This document shows positions 31,701 through 39,878 of a DNA stretch of 49,345 nucleotides, piece by piece. The translations under genes and the position numbers were made by a program. Every line of letters starts with the position of its first letter. Positions within the stretch are counted from its first letter, which is position 1. The DNA is from a virus, in IMG/VR virus record IMGVR_UViG_3300047546_001929, positions 1-49,345 of that record, one strand, 5' to 3'. The notes beneath the pieces were generated by a model. It saw only the letters and a program-made list of their open reading frames with translations. It was not told the origin of the DNA and made no database searches.

Positions 31701-32535
31701 ATGTTTTAATTCCACTTACTTCCTTAATATCAATAATTGTGAATAGGTTAAACTTGTGATGAGGATTATGCACGCCTTTGAACCTACATTTTATATTTAC
31801 TATCTTATCATTTGTAAGTAGTTGCATAAATGGAATAAGACTATTTTTTAAATCAGCATCTAATGTGTAAAGATAGTTATCACTGTCAACAAAAAAGAAA
31901 GACTGTTTCTTTAAATTTCTGCGATTAATTGCAACTGTATCAATCAATCGTAGTTCTAGATTCTTATCTGTGTGCATGATGTTCAACAACTCGTCTCTCA
32001 AACTTGTATGCTTGGAAACAATATCCTGCATTTTTGTATCTTCGTTATAAAATGAAGGGAGTTTAGCCAGCATAGGGATAAAAGACTTCTTTGTCTGACA
32101 GAGATCCAACAATGCAATAGCCATCATCAAATCAGACCTAAATTGAGATTTTCTTTTCTTGCCGCTTAGTGTATCGGTAATAATCTTAGAACGATAGTAC
32201 TCTTTGATTTCGTTAGCAAGTTCTAGATTTTGATCTGTTACTTTGTTGGTTCTATTTTCCATCACTGCTGTAACAACATCACAAATATTCATGCCCTGAC
32301 TAAACAGTTCTAGAATAATAGCAAGTGGGGAAACCGGATAATCAACCGCTTCTTCATTCTTAGAATTGTTGTATTTCTGGGAGTATGAAAAGTCAAGGTC
32401 TTTAAAATTAATGCCGTTGGTGCCGCTAGACGATGTAGTTAAGATCAACGGTTCAGCTGGCCCTAAATTGATTGTATTCATGTTATTATTATCATACCAG
32501 CTGTTTGCTGAAACTACAATATCATCATTGTTCAT
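31693..32535 (-). CDS. Hypothetical protein, 280 aa
   Basis: Not recognised. N-terminal 60 residues are polar and Asn/Ser-rich (NNDDIVVSANSWYDNNN). The middle is helical (EEAVDYPVSPLAIILELFSQ; VTAVMENRTNKVTDQNLELA) and the end is beta-rich (SFFFVDSDNYLYTLDAD; VNIKCRFKG). Starts 16 nt downstream of tRNA-Leu, so it may be read from the late tRNA-Arg promoter. Confidence 0.55.
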   Translation of the reverse strand: MNNDDIVVSANSWYDNNNMNTINLGPAEPLILTTSSSGTNGINFKDLDFSYSQKYNNSKNEEAVDYPVSPLAIILELFSQGMNICDVVTAVMENRTNKVTDQNLELANEIKEYYRSKIITDTLSGKKRKSQFRSDLMMAIALLDLCQTKKSFIPMLAKLPSFYNEDTKMQDIVSKHTSLRDELLNIMHTDKNLELRLIDTVAINRRNLKKQSFFFVDSDNYLYTLDADLKNSLIPFMQLLTNDKIVNIKCRFKGVHNPHHKFNLFTIIDIKEVSGIKTYG

Positions 32536-32550
32536 GTATATATCCTAAAT

Positions 32551-32635
32551 TGGTACCCCGAGCCGGACTCGAACCGGCACACCCGAAGATAACGGATTTT
32601 AAGTCCGTTGCGTCTACCTATTCCGCCATCGGGGC
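32551..32635 (-). tRNA. tRNA-Leu(TAA)
   Basis: Full cloverleaf: acceptor GCCCCGA/TCGGGGT, D arm GGCGGAATAGGTAGACGC, anticodon loop with TAA, long variable arm (ATCTTCGGGTGT), T arm GGTTCGAGTCC, encoded CCA. Confidence 0.95.
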
Positions 32636-32659
32636 GTAAAAATAAATCATTCAACCAAT

Positions 32660-32750
32660 GAACTAGACCCCGCACTCGTTTTGACGAGTTGTATCTGCAT
32701 CACCGATACTGCACCTCACGATACCCGCATACGCAGGCACCGTCTAGTTC
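32660..32750 (-). ncRNA. Candidate structured RNA between tRNAs
   Basis: A perfect 9-bp closing stem (GAACTAGAC 32660-32668, GTCTAGTTC 32742-32750) encloses three hairpins read on the minus strand: GGTGCCTGC/GCGGGTATC with GTAT loop (9 bp using three G.U pairs), GTATC/GATAC with a 9-nt loop, and ACTCGT/ACGAGT with a CAAA loop. The G.U pairs work only on the minus strand, the strand of both flanking tRNAs. No known RNA family recognised. Expected to be cut from the tRNA transcript. Confidence 0.55.
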
Positions 32751-32789
32751 TTGCCCTCTACTTTCCCTCTGGTAACCTTAATCTAAATT

Positions 32790-32866
32790 TGGCCTGCCCT
32801 AGTGGATTCGAACCACTGACCTACGGCTTAGAAGGCCGTTGCTCTATCCAGCTGAGCTAAGGGCAG
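32790..32866 (-). tRNA. tRNA-Arg(TCT)
   Basis: Acceptor CTGCCCT/AGGGCAG, D arm TAGCTCAGCTGGATAGAGC, anticodon loop CTTCTAA, T arm GGTTCGAATCC, encoded CCA. A late promoter puts +1 one nt upstream of the 5' end. Confidence 0.95.
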
Positions 32867-32867
32867 A

Positions 32868-32880
32868 TACTTTATTTATG
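32868..32880 (-). promoter_or_regulatory. Late promoter of tRNA-Arg cluster
   Basis: CATAAATA (32880 to 32873), 5 nt, predicted +1 at 32867 and tRNA 5' end at 32866. Confidence 0.6.
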
Positions 32881-32921
32881 TTCCCATTATAAACACTTTT
32901 AAAATATTGTCAAGGAAAAAA

Positions 32922-34223
32922 TTAAATTTTTTCTCCTTGTTCAAATCCGCGGAATCTCAAGAATCGCGGAAATCGCAAACTGTAGGTTCCATCTTGATTT
33001 TGTGTAATTGCATCTGCTCTGATTTCAATCAGATGACCAACGATAGAATCGTTTTCAACATGAGCAGCCCAAAAACTATCTCGATCAGCATCACTAAAGC
33101 CAGAGCCAACGTTAACTTGAATACGCTTTCCGTCGTCGTCGCCGGAGCATACCAAAGCACCCAATCTTCCAGAATTTCGTCCAGTTCCTTCTTCAACTTT
33201 AGTTACCTCCAAAGATACTTCAATAAAAGGCTTTGATTTAAGCCACGCAACACTACGCTTACACTCATAGGGTGCATTTAGATCCTTGATCATGATACCT
33301 TCGTAGCCATTTTCAACTGCACTCTTGTTATACATAGCAAACAGTTTGCGACCTTGCTCTGTGTCGAGATCAACTACTGCATGATCAAGTACTTGTACAT
33401 TAGGCAACTTGTTCTGGTTATCCAAATACCACTGACTGAGCCATGCTGTGCGGTCTTTCTGCTTGACTTCAAACTTACCTTCTTGAAACTTGTCTAAGGG
33501 AATGATATCAAACAAGTGCAGAACAGCATCACCAGCTTCCACGTTTTCCTTGCGGTGAACCTGCTTCATTAGATCCTGGAAGCTGTTGCTCATGATCTCG
33601 CCGTCGAATACTGTTGGATCATTCAAACCATTCGCTACGCTCGCGAACTGTTCTTTGATATGTCCAAAGTTTAGCAACTCCTTGCCATTGCGACTGAACT
33701 GGTCCACCCGCCCATCCGGATAGACAACGGTCAACACACGCACTCCATCCAATTTTACTTCTAGCATCTTTTTGCCGCATACTTTGCTTTCATGGTTAGT
33801 GCTATCGTGACTTAGCTGACATTCAAAAACGGGAATAGCACCCTTAACAACTTTGTTAATGGTCTTTTCACTTACGCCGCAACGTAGATCTTTAATAAGA
33901 ATACGACGATACCAATAGTTCCACTGCTCTTGTGTAGCAGAGTGCATCATACGAACAACTGTATCACGTGCAAGGTTGCCTGTGAATGAGCGATTAACAA
34001 AACCAGTAAGAGCGAGAGTAAAACTATCCCAATCCAAGCCAGTACCATCTTCATTTGTTTTCTCCGGAATTTGTTTGAGACCAAATGTGATCATTGGGTC
34101 AAGTGCTAGGCGACAGCCTTCTAGGAATTCCGCGTTGTCGCGGTTAGCATCAATAATCTGCTCCTTATTAGTGCGCAGATTATGTACTTCTAGATCCTGA
34201 ATAATTTTCCAAGGTTGATTCAT
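32922..34223 (-). CDS. 30: ATP-dependent DNA ligase (T4 gp30-like)
   Basis: 433 residues. Nucleophile motif I KLDGVR with K157 (LEVKLDGVRVL 154-164), FDGEIM (motif III, 206-211), YEGIMIKD (motif IV) and SVAWLKSKP (motif V). The N-terminal 150 residues contain the helical DNA-binding region (RILIKDLRCGVSEKTINKV). C-terminal OB fold with GRNSGRLGALVCSG and FLRFRG end. Seals nicks in replication and repair as T4 gp30. Size slightly below T4 ligase (487). Confidence 0.93.
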   Translation of the reverse strand: MNQPWKIIQDLEVHNLRTNKEQIIDANRDNAEFLEGCRLALDPMITFGLKQIPEKTNEDGTGLDWDSFTLALTGFVNRSFTGNLARDTVVRMMHSATQEQWNYWYRRILIKDLRCGVSEKTINKVVKGAIPVFECQLSHDSTNHESKVCGKKMLEVKLDGVRVLTVVYPDGRVDQFSRNGKELLNFGHIKEQFASVANGLNDPTVFDGEIMSNSFQDLMKQVHRKENVEAGDAVLHLFDIIPLDKFQEGKFEVKQKDRTAWLSQWYLDNQNKLPNVQVLDHAVVDLDTEQGRKLFAMYNKSAVENGYEGIMIKDLNAPYECKRSVAWLKSKPFIEVSLEVTKVEEGTGRNSGRLGALVCSGDDDGKRIQVNVGSGFSDADRDSFWAAHVENDSIVGHLIEIRADAITQNQDGTYSLRFPRFLRFRGFEQGEKI

Positions 34224-34231
34224 AAATTACC

Positions 34232-34244
34232 TATAAATAAAGTT
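34232..34244 (+). promoter_or_regulatory. Late promoter, leaderless
   Basis: Perfect TATAAATA (34232-34239), 5 nt (AAGTT), ATG 34245. It decides the start of the gene. Confidence 0.7.
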
Positions 34245-35354
34245 ATGTCACTGATAAACACACACAGGTGGATGAAAACAAATCCATACCTAACACCATG
34301 TAATTACAAACTTGAAGAACACGAATACTTTCAAAAGTATAATGCTCAAATAACATCTCCTTATTTGTTTGTAAAACGTGGTGCAAATTTTACTTCTTTA
34401 GATCATTCCATTGACTTTTTTAGCTATGTAGATAGTTATTGTATAGAGCTTTTGCAAAAAAGTCAAGCAAAATTTATCGTTGATGCGACCGACGAAGGTT
34501 CAAACTGCTTAGAACCAAGTTTTGTTTATCTTTTAGAACAAAGTGCTACCAAAAATTCAATACCGCATGATAATATATTTTATCTATCATTTGATATTTA
34601 CGAGTCAAATTTAGAATCAAAAATTAACAATCTATATTATAATGGCTTAATAGCAATGGTGTTAAGATTTGAACGTCAATTGAATCAAAATCGAAGTAAA
34701 TCAAGAAATTATATATTTTCTTGTCTAAATAGAAAACCTCGCTATTGGCGATTAAAGCTACAACAGGAATTACTAACTTCTGAAGTTGCTGATGATATAA
34801 TATGTTCGTATCCTGAGATAGATGATATTAAAAATGTTTATACAAAACCACATATCATAGAAAACGATAGCATGATAAATTTCTTTACCACTCGTGGTAA
34901 AAAGTTCTATGGTAACGATACTAACCCAGGAAGGCTGTTAGAAGAAATATATTCAGATGTTATGTTTGATGTAGCAATGACAACATTCCAGGAAGGGTCT
35001 GAGAATGTAGTTGATGAAAAAGTATTTAAGCCAATGTTGTCAATGATACCTGTTATAATTTGGGGTGTTCCGGGCATTAATACAATGTCATTACCGCACT
35101 TAGGTTTTAAAACCTATGAGGATTGGTTTGATTTATCTTTTGATCAAGAACCCGACACAAGAAAAAGATTAGAACTTCTAAAGAAAGAAATTTTAAATCT
35201 ATCTAGCAAACTAAAGGATATGTCGCCTGATAAAAAGTTAGAATGGATTAATAAAAATCAAAATGTATTAGAACATAAACGTAATCTAATCAAAGACTTT
35301 ACGCCCAACAACATTTCATTTTCAAAGTTTATTAAACTTGTAAATACTATCTAG
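34245..35354 (+). CDS. Glycosyltransferase-like protein (paralog 3 of 3)
   Basis: 369 residues from ATG 34245 (MSLINTHRWMKTN); an upstream in-frame start at 34215 precedes the promoter and is rejected. Shares FSCLNRKPRYWRLKLQQEL and a C-terminal VDEKVFKPMLSMIPVIIWG block with GVPGINTM and LGFKTYEDWFD, as in the genes at 757 and 14056. GT-B exostosin/fucosyltransferase-like, acceptor unknown. It overlaps the convergent exonuclease stop by 8 nt. Confidence 0.62.
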   Translation: MSLINTHRWMKTNPYLTPCNYKLEEHEYFQKYNAQITSPYLFVKRGANFTSLDHSIDFFSYVDSYCIELLQKSQAKFIVDATDEGSNCLEPSFVYLLEQSATKNSIPHDNIFYLSFDIYESNLESKINNLYYNGLIAMVLRFERQLNQNRSKSRNYIFSCLNRKPRYWRLKLQQELLTSEVADDIICSYPEIDDIKNVYTKPHIIENDSMINFFTTRGKKFYGNDTNPGRLLEEIYSDVMFDVAMTTFQEGSENVVDEKVFKPMLSMIPVIIWGVPGINTMSLPHLGFKTYEDWFDLSFDQEPDTRKRLELLKKEILNLSSKLKDMSPDKKLEWINKNQNVLEHKRNLIKDFTPNNISFSKFIKLVNTI

Positions 35355-35886
35355 GTTTGACTTGAAAATGTTCAAATGTTCTCTGCACACAAACAGCCTG
35401 CCAATATGAATCCTCATCTGCACTATGCAAATTTTGTTGGATAGCTTTTCGAGGATCTGCAGGCATCATATTAAAAATAGTACGGCAGTCACATACCTGC
35501 CAATACGCCCAATTACGATGATGATTAAATTGTCTAAATAAATCTTCTAAAATAACCATGTCAAACTGCGGGCCTTGACACCAAATTTTATCCACCCCAA
35601 CTAGATAGCGATTTAAATCTTTAAAAAACATATCTAAGTCAACACGACCAAACTCGCTAAATGCTTCCTCGCGAATATGTTCAGCTTGTTTACTCCACCA
35701 TTCTAGTGTACCCTGATCAACGCTACGGTCGGCCTTCAACTGCTCATCGGCACTGGGACGCCACAACATCTTTGAGTGAGGCTCGTTCGTGGTATACGGA
35801 TCAAATTTAACGGCTCCAACACTAAGTACCACACAGTTAGGATTTGTACCTAATGTTTCGATATCAATCATTGCGTGTGTGCTCAT
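35347..35886 (-). CDS. dexA: DexA-like 3'-5' exonuclease (DEDD, RNase H fold)
   Basis: 179 residues. MIDIETLGTNPNCVVLSVGA (6-25) has the Asp/Glu of ExoI, IWCQGPQFDMVILEDLF the Asp of ExoII, and LHSADEDSYWQA the His/Asp of ExoIII. This is the arrangement of T4 DexA and Rv2179c-like nucleases. It degrades DNA or RNA from 3' ends. Shorter than T4 DexA (227 aa). It overlaps the oxygenase gene by 4 nt. Confidence 0.8.
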   Translation of the reverse strand: MSTHAMIDIETLGTNPNCVVLSVGAVKFDPYTTNEPHSKMLWRPSADEQLKADRSVDQGTLEWWSKQAEHIREEAFSEFGRVDLDMFFKDLNRYLVGVDKIWCQGPQFDMVILEDLFRQFNHHRNWAYWQVCDCRTIFNMMPADPRKAIQQNLHSADEDSYWQAVCVQRTFEHFQVKPR

Positions 35887-36428
35887 GTTCTTTCCTCAAA
35901 CGATTTCAGTGTACAATTAATATTAAAAGCAATAGATATTCTGCGACTGCTGTAACGCATAGCCGGTACTTCGTGCTTTAACCAGCTTGGGAAACACACT
36001 AGCATACCAGGCTCGGGATTTATAATTAAACCACCTTCAAATTTTAATGGACTTGCATTGGAAGCGGCTTCAGCATAATATACTGCTGAATAAAGTCTAT
36101 CAGAATGATCGTGTAAGGCTGCGCCTTCGCCCTTATTGTAGATTGATGCCCAACATTGAACAACCGATACATTGAAATCATTATCGTTTAGTGCCGTCCT
36201 TACACAATCCTCAACCGCAATAATCAGTTGGTCAAAGTCGGTTGTATGCTTATGGGCAAAATAATCAGTATGCCACGCAATAACATTTGAAGTGTTACTG
36301 TCTGGATACCGATCCTTAAAAGAAAGTACTGAGTTTACAATTTGGTTGTGATCAATTTGATTATTCAAATCAAACACAAAAACTTGTGCATTTCTTGGTA
36401 CTGTAATTAGATGTTTGATTATACTCAT
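35883..36428 (-). CDS. 2OG-Fe(II) oxygenase-like protein (PF13759 type)
   Basis: 181 residues. CWASIYNKGEGAALHDHSDR (iron-binding HxHxD-like), YSAVYYAEAASNASPLKF, INPEPGMLVCFPSWLKHEVP (distal His) and SSRRISIAFNI (2OG-binding Arg) match the family of phage putative 2OG oxygenases. Substrate unknown. ATG 36428 chosen because the -10 box lies exactly 6 nt upstream; an in-frame TTG at 36443 overlaps the promoter. Confidence 0.75.
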   Translation of the reverse strand: MSIIKHLITVPRNAQVFVFDLNNQIDHNQIVNSVLSFKDRYPDSNTSNVIAWHTDYFAHKHTTDFDQLIIAVEDCVRTALNDNDFNVSVVQCWASIYNKGEGAALHDHSDRLYSAVYYAEAASNASPLKFEGGLIINPEPGMLVCFPSWLKHEVPAMRYSSRRISIAFNINCTLKSFEERT

Positions 36429-36463
36429 TTGCTTATTATACAAGCAAATAAAATATTTGTCAA
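36429..36463 (-). promoter_or_regulatory. Early promoter, leaderless
   Basis: TTGACA (36463-36458), 17 bp, TATAAT (36440-36435), 6 nt, ATG 36428. Confidence 0.8.
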
Positions 36464-37321
36464 TTACAAAGTGATAGTTTCGTCGTCGGCAATTTTATTA
36501 TTGTCAACAGCATTCAACTGTCCTGCACCTTTAACACCTTGAGCAAATTTCATTTTTACAAAAGGATCTTGTTTTCCGGTGACAACATTATCCCACCAAT
36601 GACTGTGCTGACCAATTTTGTCTAAGAACCATGCTAATTTGTATGCGCTAGCTACACGCATCTTTTGTAAATTTGGATGACCAAAGTCTCTAGGATCATC
36701 GGGGTTGCCTTCCATATACTTACGATTCTGGAAAGTAGGATCGTTGTTATTGCCAGTAATGTCTGCACGATCGTGCGTAACATTGATTGTAGTACGTTCA
36801 AAAATATCTAACATGTATGCAATATGGCTCAACCAAGCATCATTTTGTGCATTTTGGCTTAGATGATCTAGTAACATGTACCAGTCGCGCGGTACGATGG
36901 GGAAAATAGCATAAGGATGACCTTCATGGTTATCAGTTGGTGCTAATAGTTTAAATTGACCATTGTAGCTTCTAATGACATCGTCCCATCCTTGGCTATT
37001 CATTACAGCATCATCGTTCCAGAAAAATAGCCATTCGCCGTTACTGTGTCCTGCAAGTGTGTTTACATATGTATGTAAGTTTTCGTACCCTAATGGTTTG
37101 AACACACTTGCTCTACATTCAACATTATATTGCTTTAGTAATGGTGCAATTTCTGTTTTAATATATTCTGTTACTTCTTTATCGTCATCATCGATGCCTA
37201 GTAATAGTTCAATCTTGTTTGGCAATGTTGCTGTAGAAATAAGACTTTCCAAACTTCTCTTTAGAGTTTCTTTTCTTCCGCGAGTGGGTAAGAGTACTGA
37301 GATAATTGTATCACTTGCCAT
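36464..37321 (-). CDS. Family 2 glycosyltransferase-like protein
   Basis: 285 residues from ATG 37321. IISVLLPTRGRKETLKRSLE (opening GT-A strand), LLLGIDDDDKEV (acidic DxD-like), NGEWLFFWNDDAVM (metal-binding NDD). The middle carries YAIFPIVPRDWYML and a run resembling other phage glycosyltransferases (SHIAYMLDIFERTTINVTHD). Acceptor unknown. It overlaps the upstream glycosyltransferase by 11 nt; they may act together. Confidence 0.75.
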   Translation of the reverse strand: MASDTIISVLLPTRGRKETLKRSLESLISTATLPNKIELLLGIDDDDKEVTEYIKTEIAPLLKQYNVECRASVFKPLGYENLHTYVNTLAGHSNGEWLFFWNDDAVMNSQGWDDVIRSYNGQFKLLAPTDNHEGHPYAIFPIVPRDWYMLLDHLSQNAQNDAWLSHIAYMLDIFERTTINVTHDRADITGNNNDPTFQNRKYMEGNPDDPRDFGHPNLQKMRVASAYKLAWFLDKIGQHSHWWDNVVTGKQDPFVKMKFAQGVKGAGQLNAVDNNKIADDETITL

Positions 37322-38237
37322 GCTTGTTTTCACCTGTGAATAGCTTACGGATATTGCCGCGGAATGTGTAATGCCCAACGTGGTTAAGTGCTGTGCGTGG
37401 ATCCAAATAAACTTCTCCGCCCATCATTTGCCACAAGCGACAGAAGGTATAATCTTCGCTTAGGTATCTGCGTGACTCTGGATCAATCATAGTATCAAAC
37501 AGCGCATACATGTATGGCTCAAACTTTTGATCAACATTGATATCATTTACATACTTGAGTTCAGGATGTGCATCCATCATTTGTTGAATAACATCTTTTC
37601 TAATACACATAAAGCCTGTGCCAGCATCTTTTAAACGTACAAGGTTGTCTACGATTTGAACCTGTGGCGTTCTATTACCCTGTTCATCCTTAAGGAAATC
37701 AAAGTTTACAACATAGTTTGAACTATGTCCTTCAATTGTGTCAGGTGTTTCTTCGGGGATGGTACGAGCAGCATGAACGATACTTTGCCAATTGATTGCT
37801 TTCTTTGGATATGCACCAACTGTAATTGGCTTATCATATGCAATCATTCTTAACAGGTCTTCTGGCTGGAACTCGATATCTGCGTCAATGAAAAATAAAT
37901 GCGTAGCATCTTTGTTTTCCATAAAGAAGCTAACTAATGTATTACGTCCTCTAGTAATAAGACTTTCGTTTGCAAGTGTGCTAACAGTATACTTAATATC
38001 ATATTTGTTACAGAGAATTGACAGTCGCATCATACTACGGAAATACGGCTCTCCAATTTGTCCGCCATAACAAGGGGTAGCAATAAAAATATGTTTACTT
38101 CGTAGTAAACCAATTGGAATTTCAATCTTTGCATCAAGCAAACGATACATGACATCGTCGTTGGCTTGCGACGCTGGTTCATTGTTATTGTTATTCTTAT
38201 TTTGCGCTTCGGCAGCTCTACGTTCTTTTCGGTTCAT
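37311..38237 (-). CDS. Glycosyltransferase-like protein, GT-A type
   Basis: 308 residues. After a basic/Asn-rich start come HIFIATPCYGGQIGEPYFRS, LITRGRNTLVSFFM, THLFFIDADIEFQPEDLLRM (DxD site) and ITVGAYPKKAINW. LSEDYTFCRLWQMMGGEVYL and LDPRTALNHVGHYTF follow as the acceptor-site region. I recall such proteins in T4-like phages. AGGACAC before ATG. Precedes tRNA-Ala at 38328. Confidence 0.75.
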   Translation of the reverse strand: MNRKERRAAEAQNKNNNNNEPASQANDDVMYRLLDAKIEIPIGLLRSKHIFIATPCYGGQIGEPYFRSMMRLSILCNKYDIKYTVSTLANESLITRGRNTLVSFFMENKDATHLFFIDADIEFQPEDLLRMIAYDKPITVGAYPKKAINWQSIVHAARTIPEETPDTIEGHSSNYVVNFDFLKDEQGNRTPQVQIVDNLVRLKDAGTGFMCIRKDVIQQMMDAHPELKYVNDINVDQKFEPYMYALFDTMIDPESRRYLSEDYTFCRLWQMMGGEVYLDPRTALNHVGHYTFRGNIRKLFTGENKHGK

Positions 38238-38327
38238 TGTGTGTCCTGTTAAAAATAATTGTTTTCTACACTTAAAGTAACCCTCATAGTGTGCATTGTT
38301 AAGAGGCAGTTTGGGTGTTGTTAAACT

Positions 38328-38403
38328 TGGTGGAGGATAGCAGGATCGAACTGCTGACCTATAGCTTGCAAAGCTACCGCTCTCCCAGCTGAGCTAATCC
38401 CCC
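38328..38403 (-). tRNA. tRNA-Ala(TGC)
   Basis: Acceptor GGGGGAT/ATCCTCC with the G3.U70 alanine identity pair, D arm TAGCTCAGCTGGGAGAGC, anticodon loop TTTGCAA, T arm AGTTCGATCCT, encoded CCA. Confidence 0.95.
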
Positions 38404-38461
38404 AGTTTCTAATAATTATCTATGCATGTATTAAAACGTATTATTAAGTGGCTTAAAAATA

Positions 38462-38537
<76 letters not shown>

Positions 38538-38539
38538 AT

Positions 38540-38552
38540 GAATTTATTTATG
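38540..38552 (-). promoter_or_regulatory. Late promoter of tRNA-Gly/tRNA-Ala
   Basis: CATAAATA (38552 to 38545), 5 nt, predicted +1 at 38539, two nt ahead of tRNA-Gly. Confidence 0.6.
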
Positions 38553-38590
38553 TTAGAAAAATGTTGGTAACAAATACTTTGGATAAAATT

Positions 38591-38614
38591 TCAGCGTACT
38601 TCCTTGTACGCTGA
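38591..38614 (-). terminator. Terminator-like hairpin after EF-hand gene
   Basis: Perfect 9-bp stem TCAGCGTAC/GTACGCTGA, loop 6 nt, weak T-rich tail on the minus strand. Ends the peroxidase operon. Confidence 0.5.
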
Positions 38615-38625
38615 GATCTTAATAA

Positions 38626-38883
38626 TTAAGAATTTTTTTCTTCTAGTTGGCAGTTGCCAAGTAGATAATCCTTCGCTGTTCTTAATTCTGCTTCTGAAAG
38701 CACGCCATCGCCGTTTTTATCAGCTAGTTCAAAGAGATGTTTTGAAACTTTGCACTTATCTGCAAGTTCTACATAACTTACACGATTGTCTTGGTTTTTA
38801 TCAAACTTATATACTCGCTCAGCACCAAATGCTGAAACCGATACTACTAGTCCAATAATTAATGCAGTTGTTGCGCGAAACAT
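38626..38883 (-). CDS. Secreted EF-hand calcium-binding protein
   Basis: 85 residues. Signal peptide 1-20 (TTALIIGLVVSVSAFGA). Two EF-hand loops: DKNQDNRVSYVEL and DKNGDGVLSEAEL, each with Asp/Asn/Asp ligands and the final Glu at position 12. Small two-EF-hand proteins are common in bacteria, uncommon in phages. Export to the periplasm likely. Last gene of the AhpC/AhpD operon. Confidence 0.85.
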   Translation of the reverse strand: MFRATTALIIGLVVSVSAFGAERVYKFDKNQDNRVSYVELADKCKVSKHLFELADKNGDGVLSEAELRTAKDYLLGNCQLEEKNS

Positions 38884-38911
38884 AAAAATACCTATAGAAT
38901 ATGCTTAACTC

Positions 38912-38931
38912 TTGTACAGGTTTTGTACAGG
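38912..38931. repeat. 9-bp direct repeats one helical turn apart
   Basis: TTGTACAGG at 38912 and 38923 (11-bp period) in the intergenic gap before the EF-hand gene. Operator-like. Confidence 0.4.
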
Positions 38932-38961
38932 ATAGCGGGAATATTTATGACTTCTATACGC

Positions 38962-39486
38962 TCAACCTACCAGAACTTTGCATACACTATTAATAACACT
39001 AGCTATGCGACCAATATCTTTAAGCTGATCTAAGCTATACCCTGCTTCCTTTAGTGTATTAAAGTGACTCTTAACGCAGAAGTGACACTTGCCTACAATA
39101 CTGGCTGCTAAACTGTATGCCTCAAATCTTTCTTTCGTGGTGCCACCATGACTAGCTATAGCATTCATACGAAGCCCTGGGCTCATACCCTTAAATGCGT
39201 TATCCACCATTTCATTATATGGATACCATATGTTGTTTTGTGCCATTATACTGGCTGCTGTCATTGCGGCATCGCGTTCTTTTGTTGTAACTTCTGTGCC
39301 GTCCGACATAGCTGATAAAATAATACTAACAATCTTTCCATTACCAGTTGCTACTGCGGCTGCTAGAGCGCAACCTTCTGCAACAACAGGATCTAGGGTT
39401 GAACGCAATAAAACTGCATCTAGATTTAATCTTGTATCCTTGGCGTAATCAGGCAATGCATCCTTGATAATCTCTACCCAGTTCAT
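38962..39486 (-). CDS. ahpD: AhpD-like alkylhydroperoxidase (carboxymuconolactone decarboxylase fold)
   Basis: 174 residues. E122, C134, C137 and H141 have exactly the spacing of Mycobacterium tuberculosis AhpD E118-C130-C133-H137 (CHFC then KSH). AhpD recycles AhpC via its CxxC using a thioredoxin-like chain. The whole fold is helical, as expected. An ahpC lies 1 kb upstream in the same operon. It overlaps the SGNH gene by 4 nt. Confidence 0.88.
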   Translation of the reverse strand: MNWVEIIKDALPDYAKDTRLNLDAVLLRSTLDPVVAEGCALAAAVATGNGKIVSIILSAMSDGTEVTTKERDAAMTAASIMAQNNIWYPYNEMVDNAFKGMSPGLRMNAIASHGGTTKERFEAYSLAASIVGKCHFCVKSHFNTLKEAGYSLDQLKDIGRIASVINSVCKVLVG

Positions 39487-39878
39487 TTTGTAATTTCTCC
39501 TATTTTTCTATAACCCTTACCCGTGGGATGAATACCATCTTTGCTGACATCAGGAATACGTATGATCCAATCGCGATGCTGATTAGCAACGTCTTCAACA
39601 ATCTCTTGGATATCAGGTTTAATTGCAGGTAAAATCCAATAGACTCGATCAGCAGTTATTCTGTTGCGAATACGCTCTAGTTCATAACGAGTTTTGACAC
39701 CCTGATGATCATTAGATCCTAGACTGATAATCACAGTCTTGGCTGCTAGGTCTTTGCCGCCGTGTGTTTTATTCCATTGCCAGCTATTGATGCCGCCTTT
39801 GGCATAGGCCACACATTCTGTGCGAACCTGGTGTGTACCAACAGCAATACTATCTCCTAATATTAAACATTCAAGCAT
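39483..39878 (-). CDS. SGNH-type hydrolase, short
   Basis: 131 residues from ATG 39878 (GGAG upstream). LILGDSIAVG (block I Ser), KGGINSW (block II Gly), ISLGSNDHQG (block III Asn) and DGIHPTGKGYRK (block V Asp and His). Esterase/acetylhydrolase family acting on sugar or lipid acyl groups. No signal peptide. It overlaps both neighbours. Confidence 0.8.
   Translation of the reverse strand: MLECLILGDSIAVGTHQVRTECVAYAKGGINSWQWNKTHGGKDLAAKTVIISLGSNDHQGVKTRYELERIRNRITADRVYWILPAIKPDIQEIVEDVANQHRDWIIRIPDVSKDGIHPTGKGYRKIGEITK

Noticed and set aside
32660-32750. Hammerhead or other known self-cleaving ribozyme
   Set aside because: No CUGANGA...GAAA core and no twister-, hatchet- or pistol-like motif seen; left as an unassigned structured RNA.
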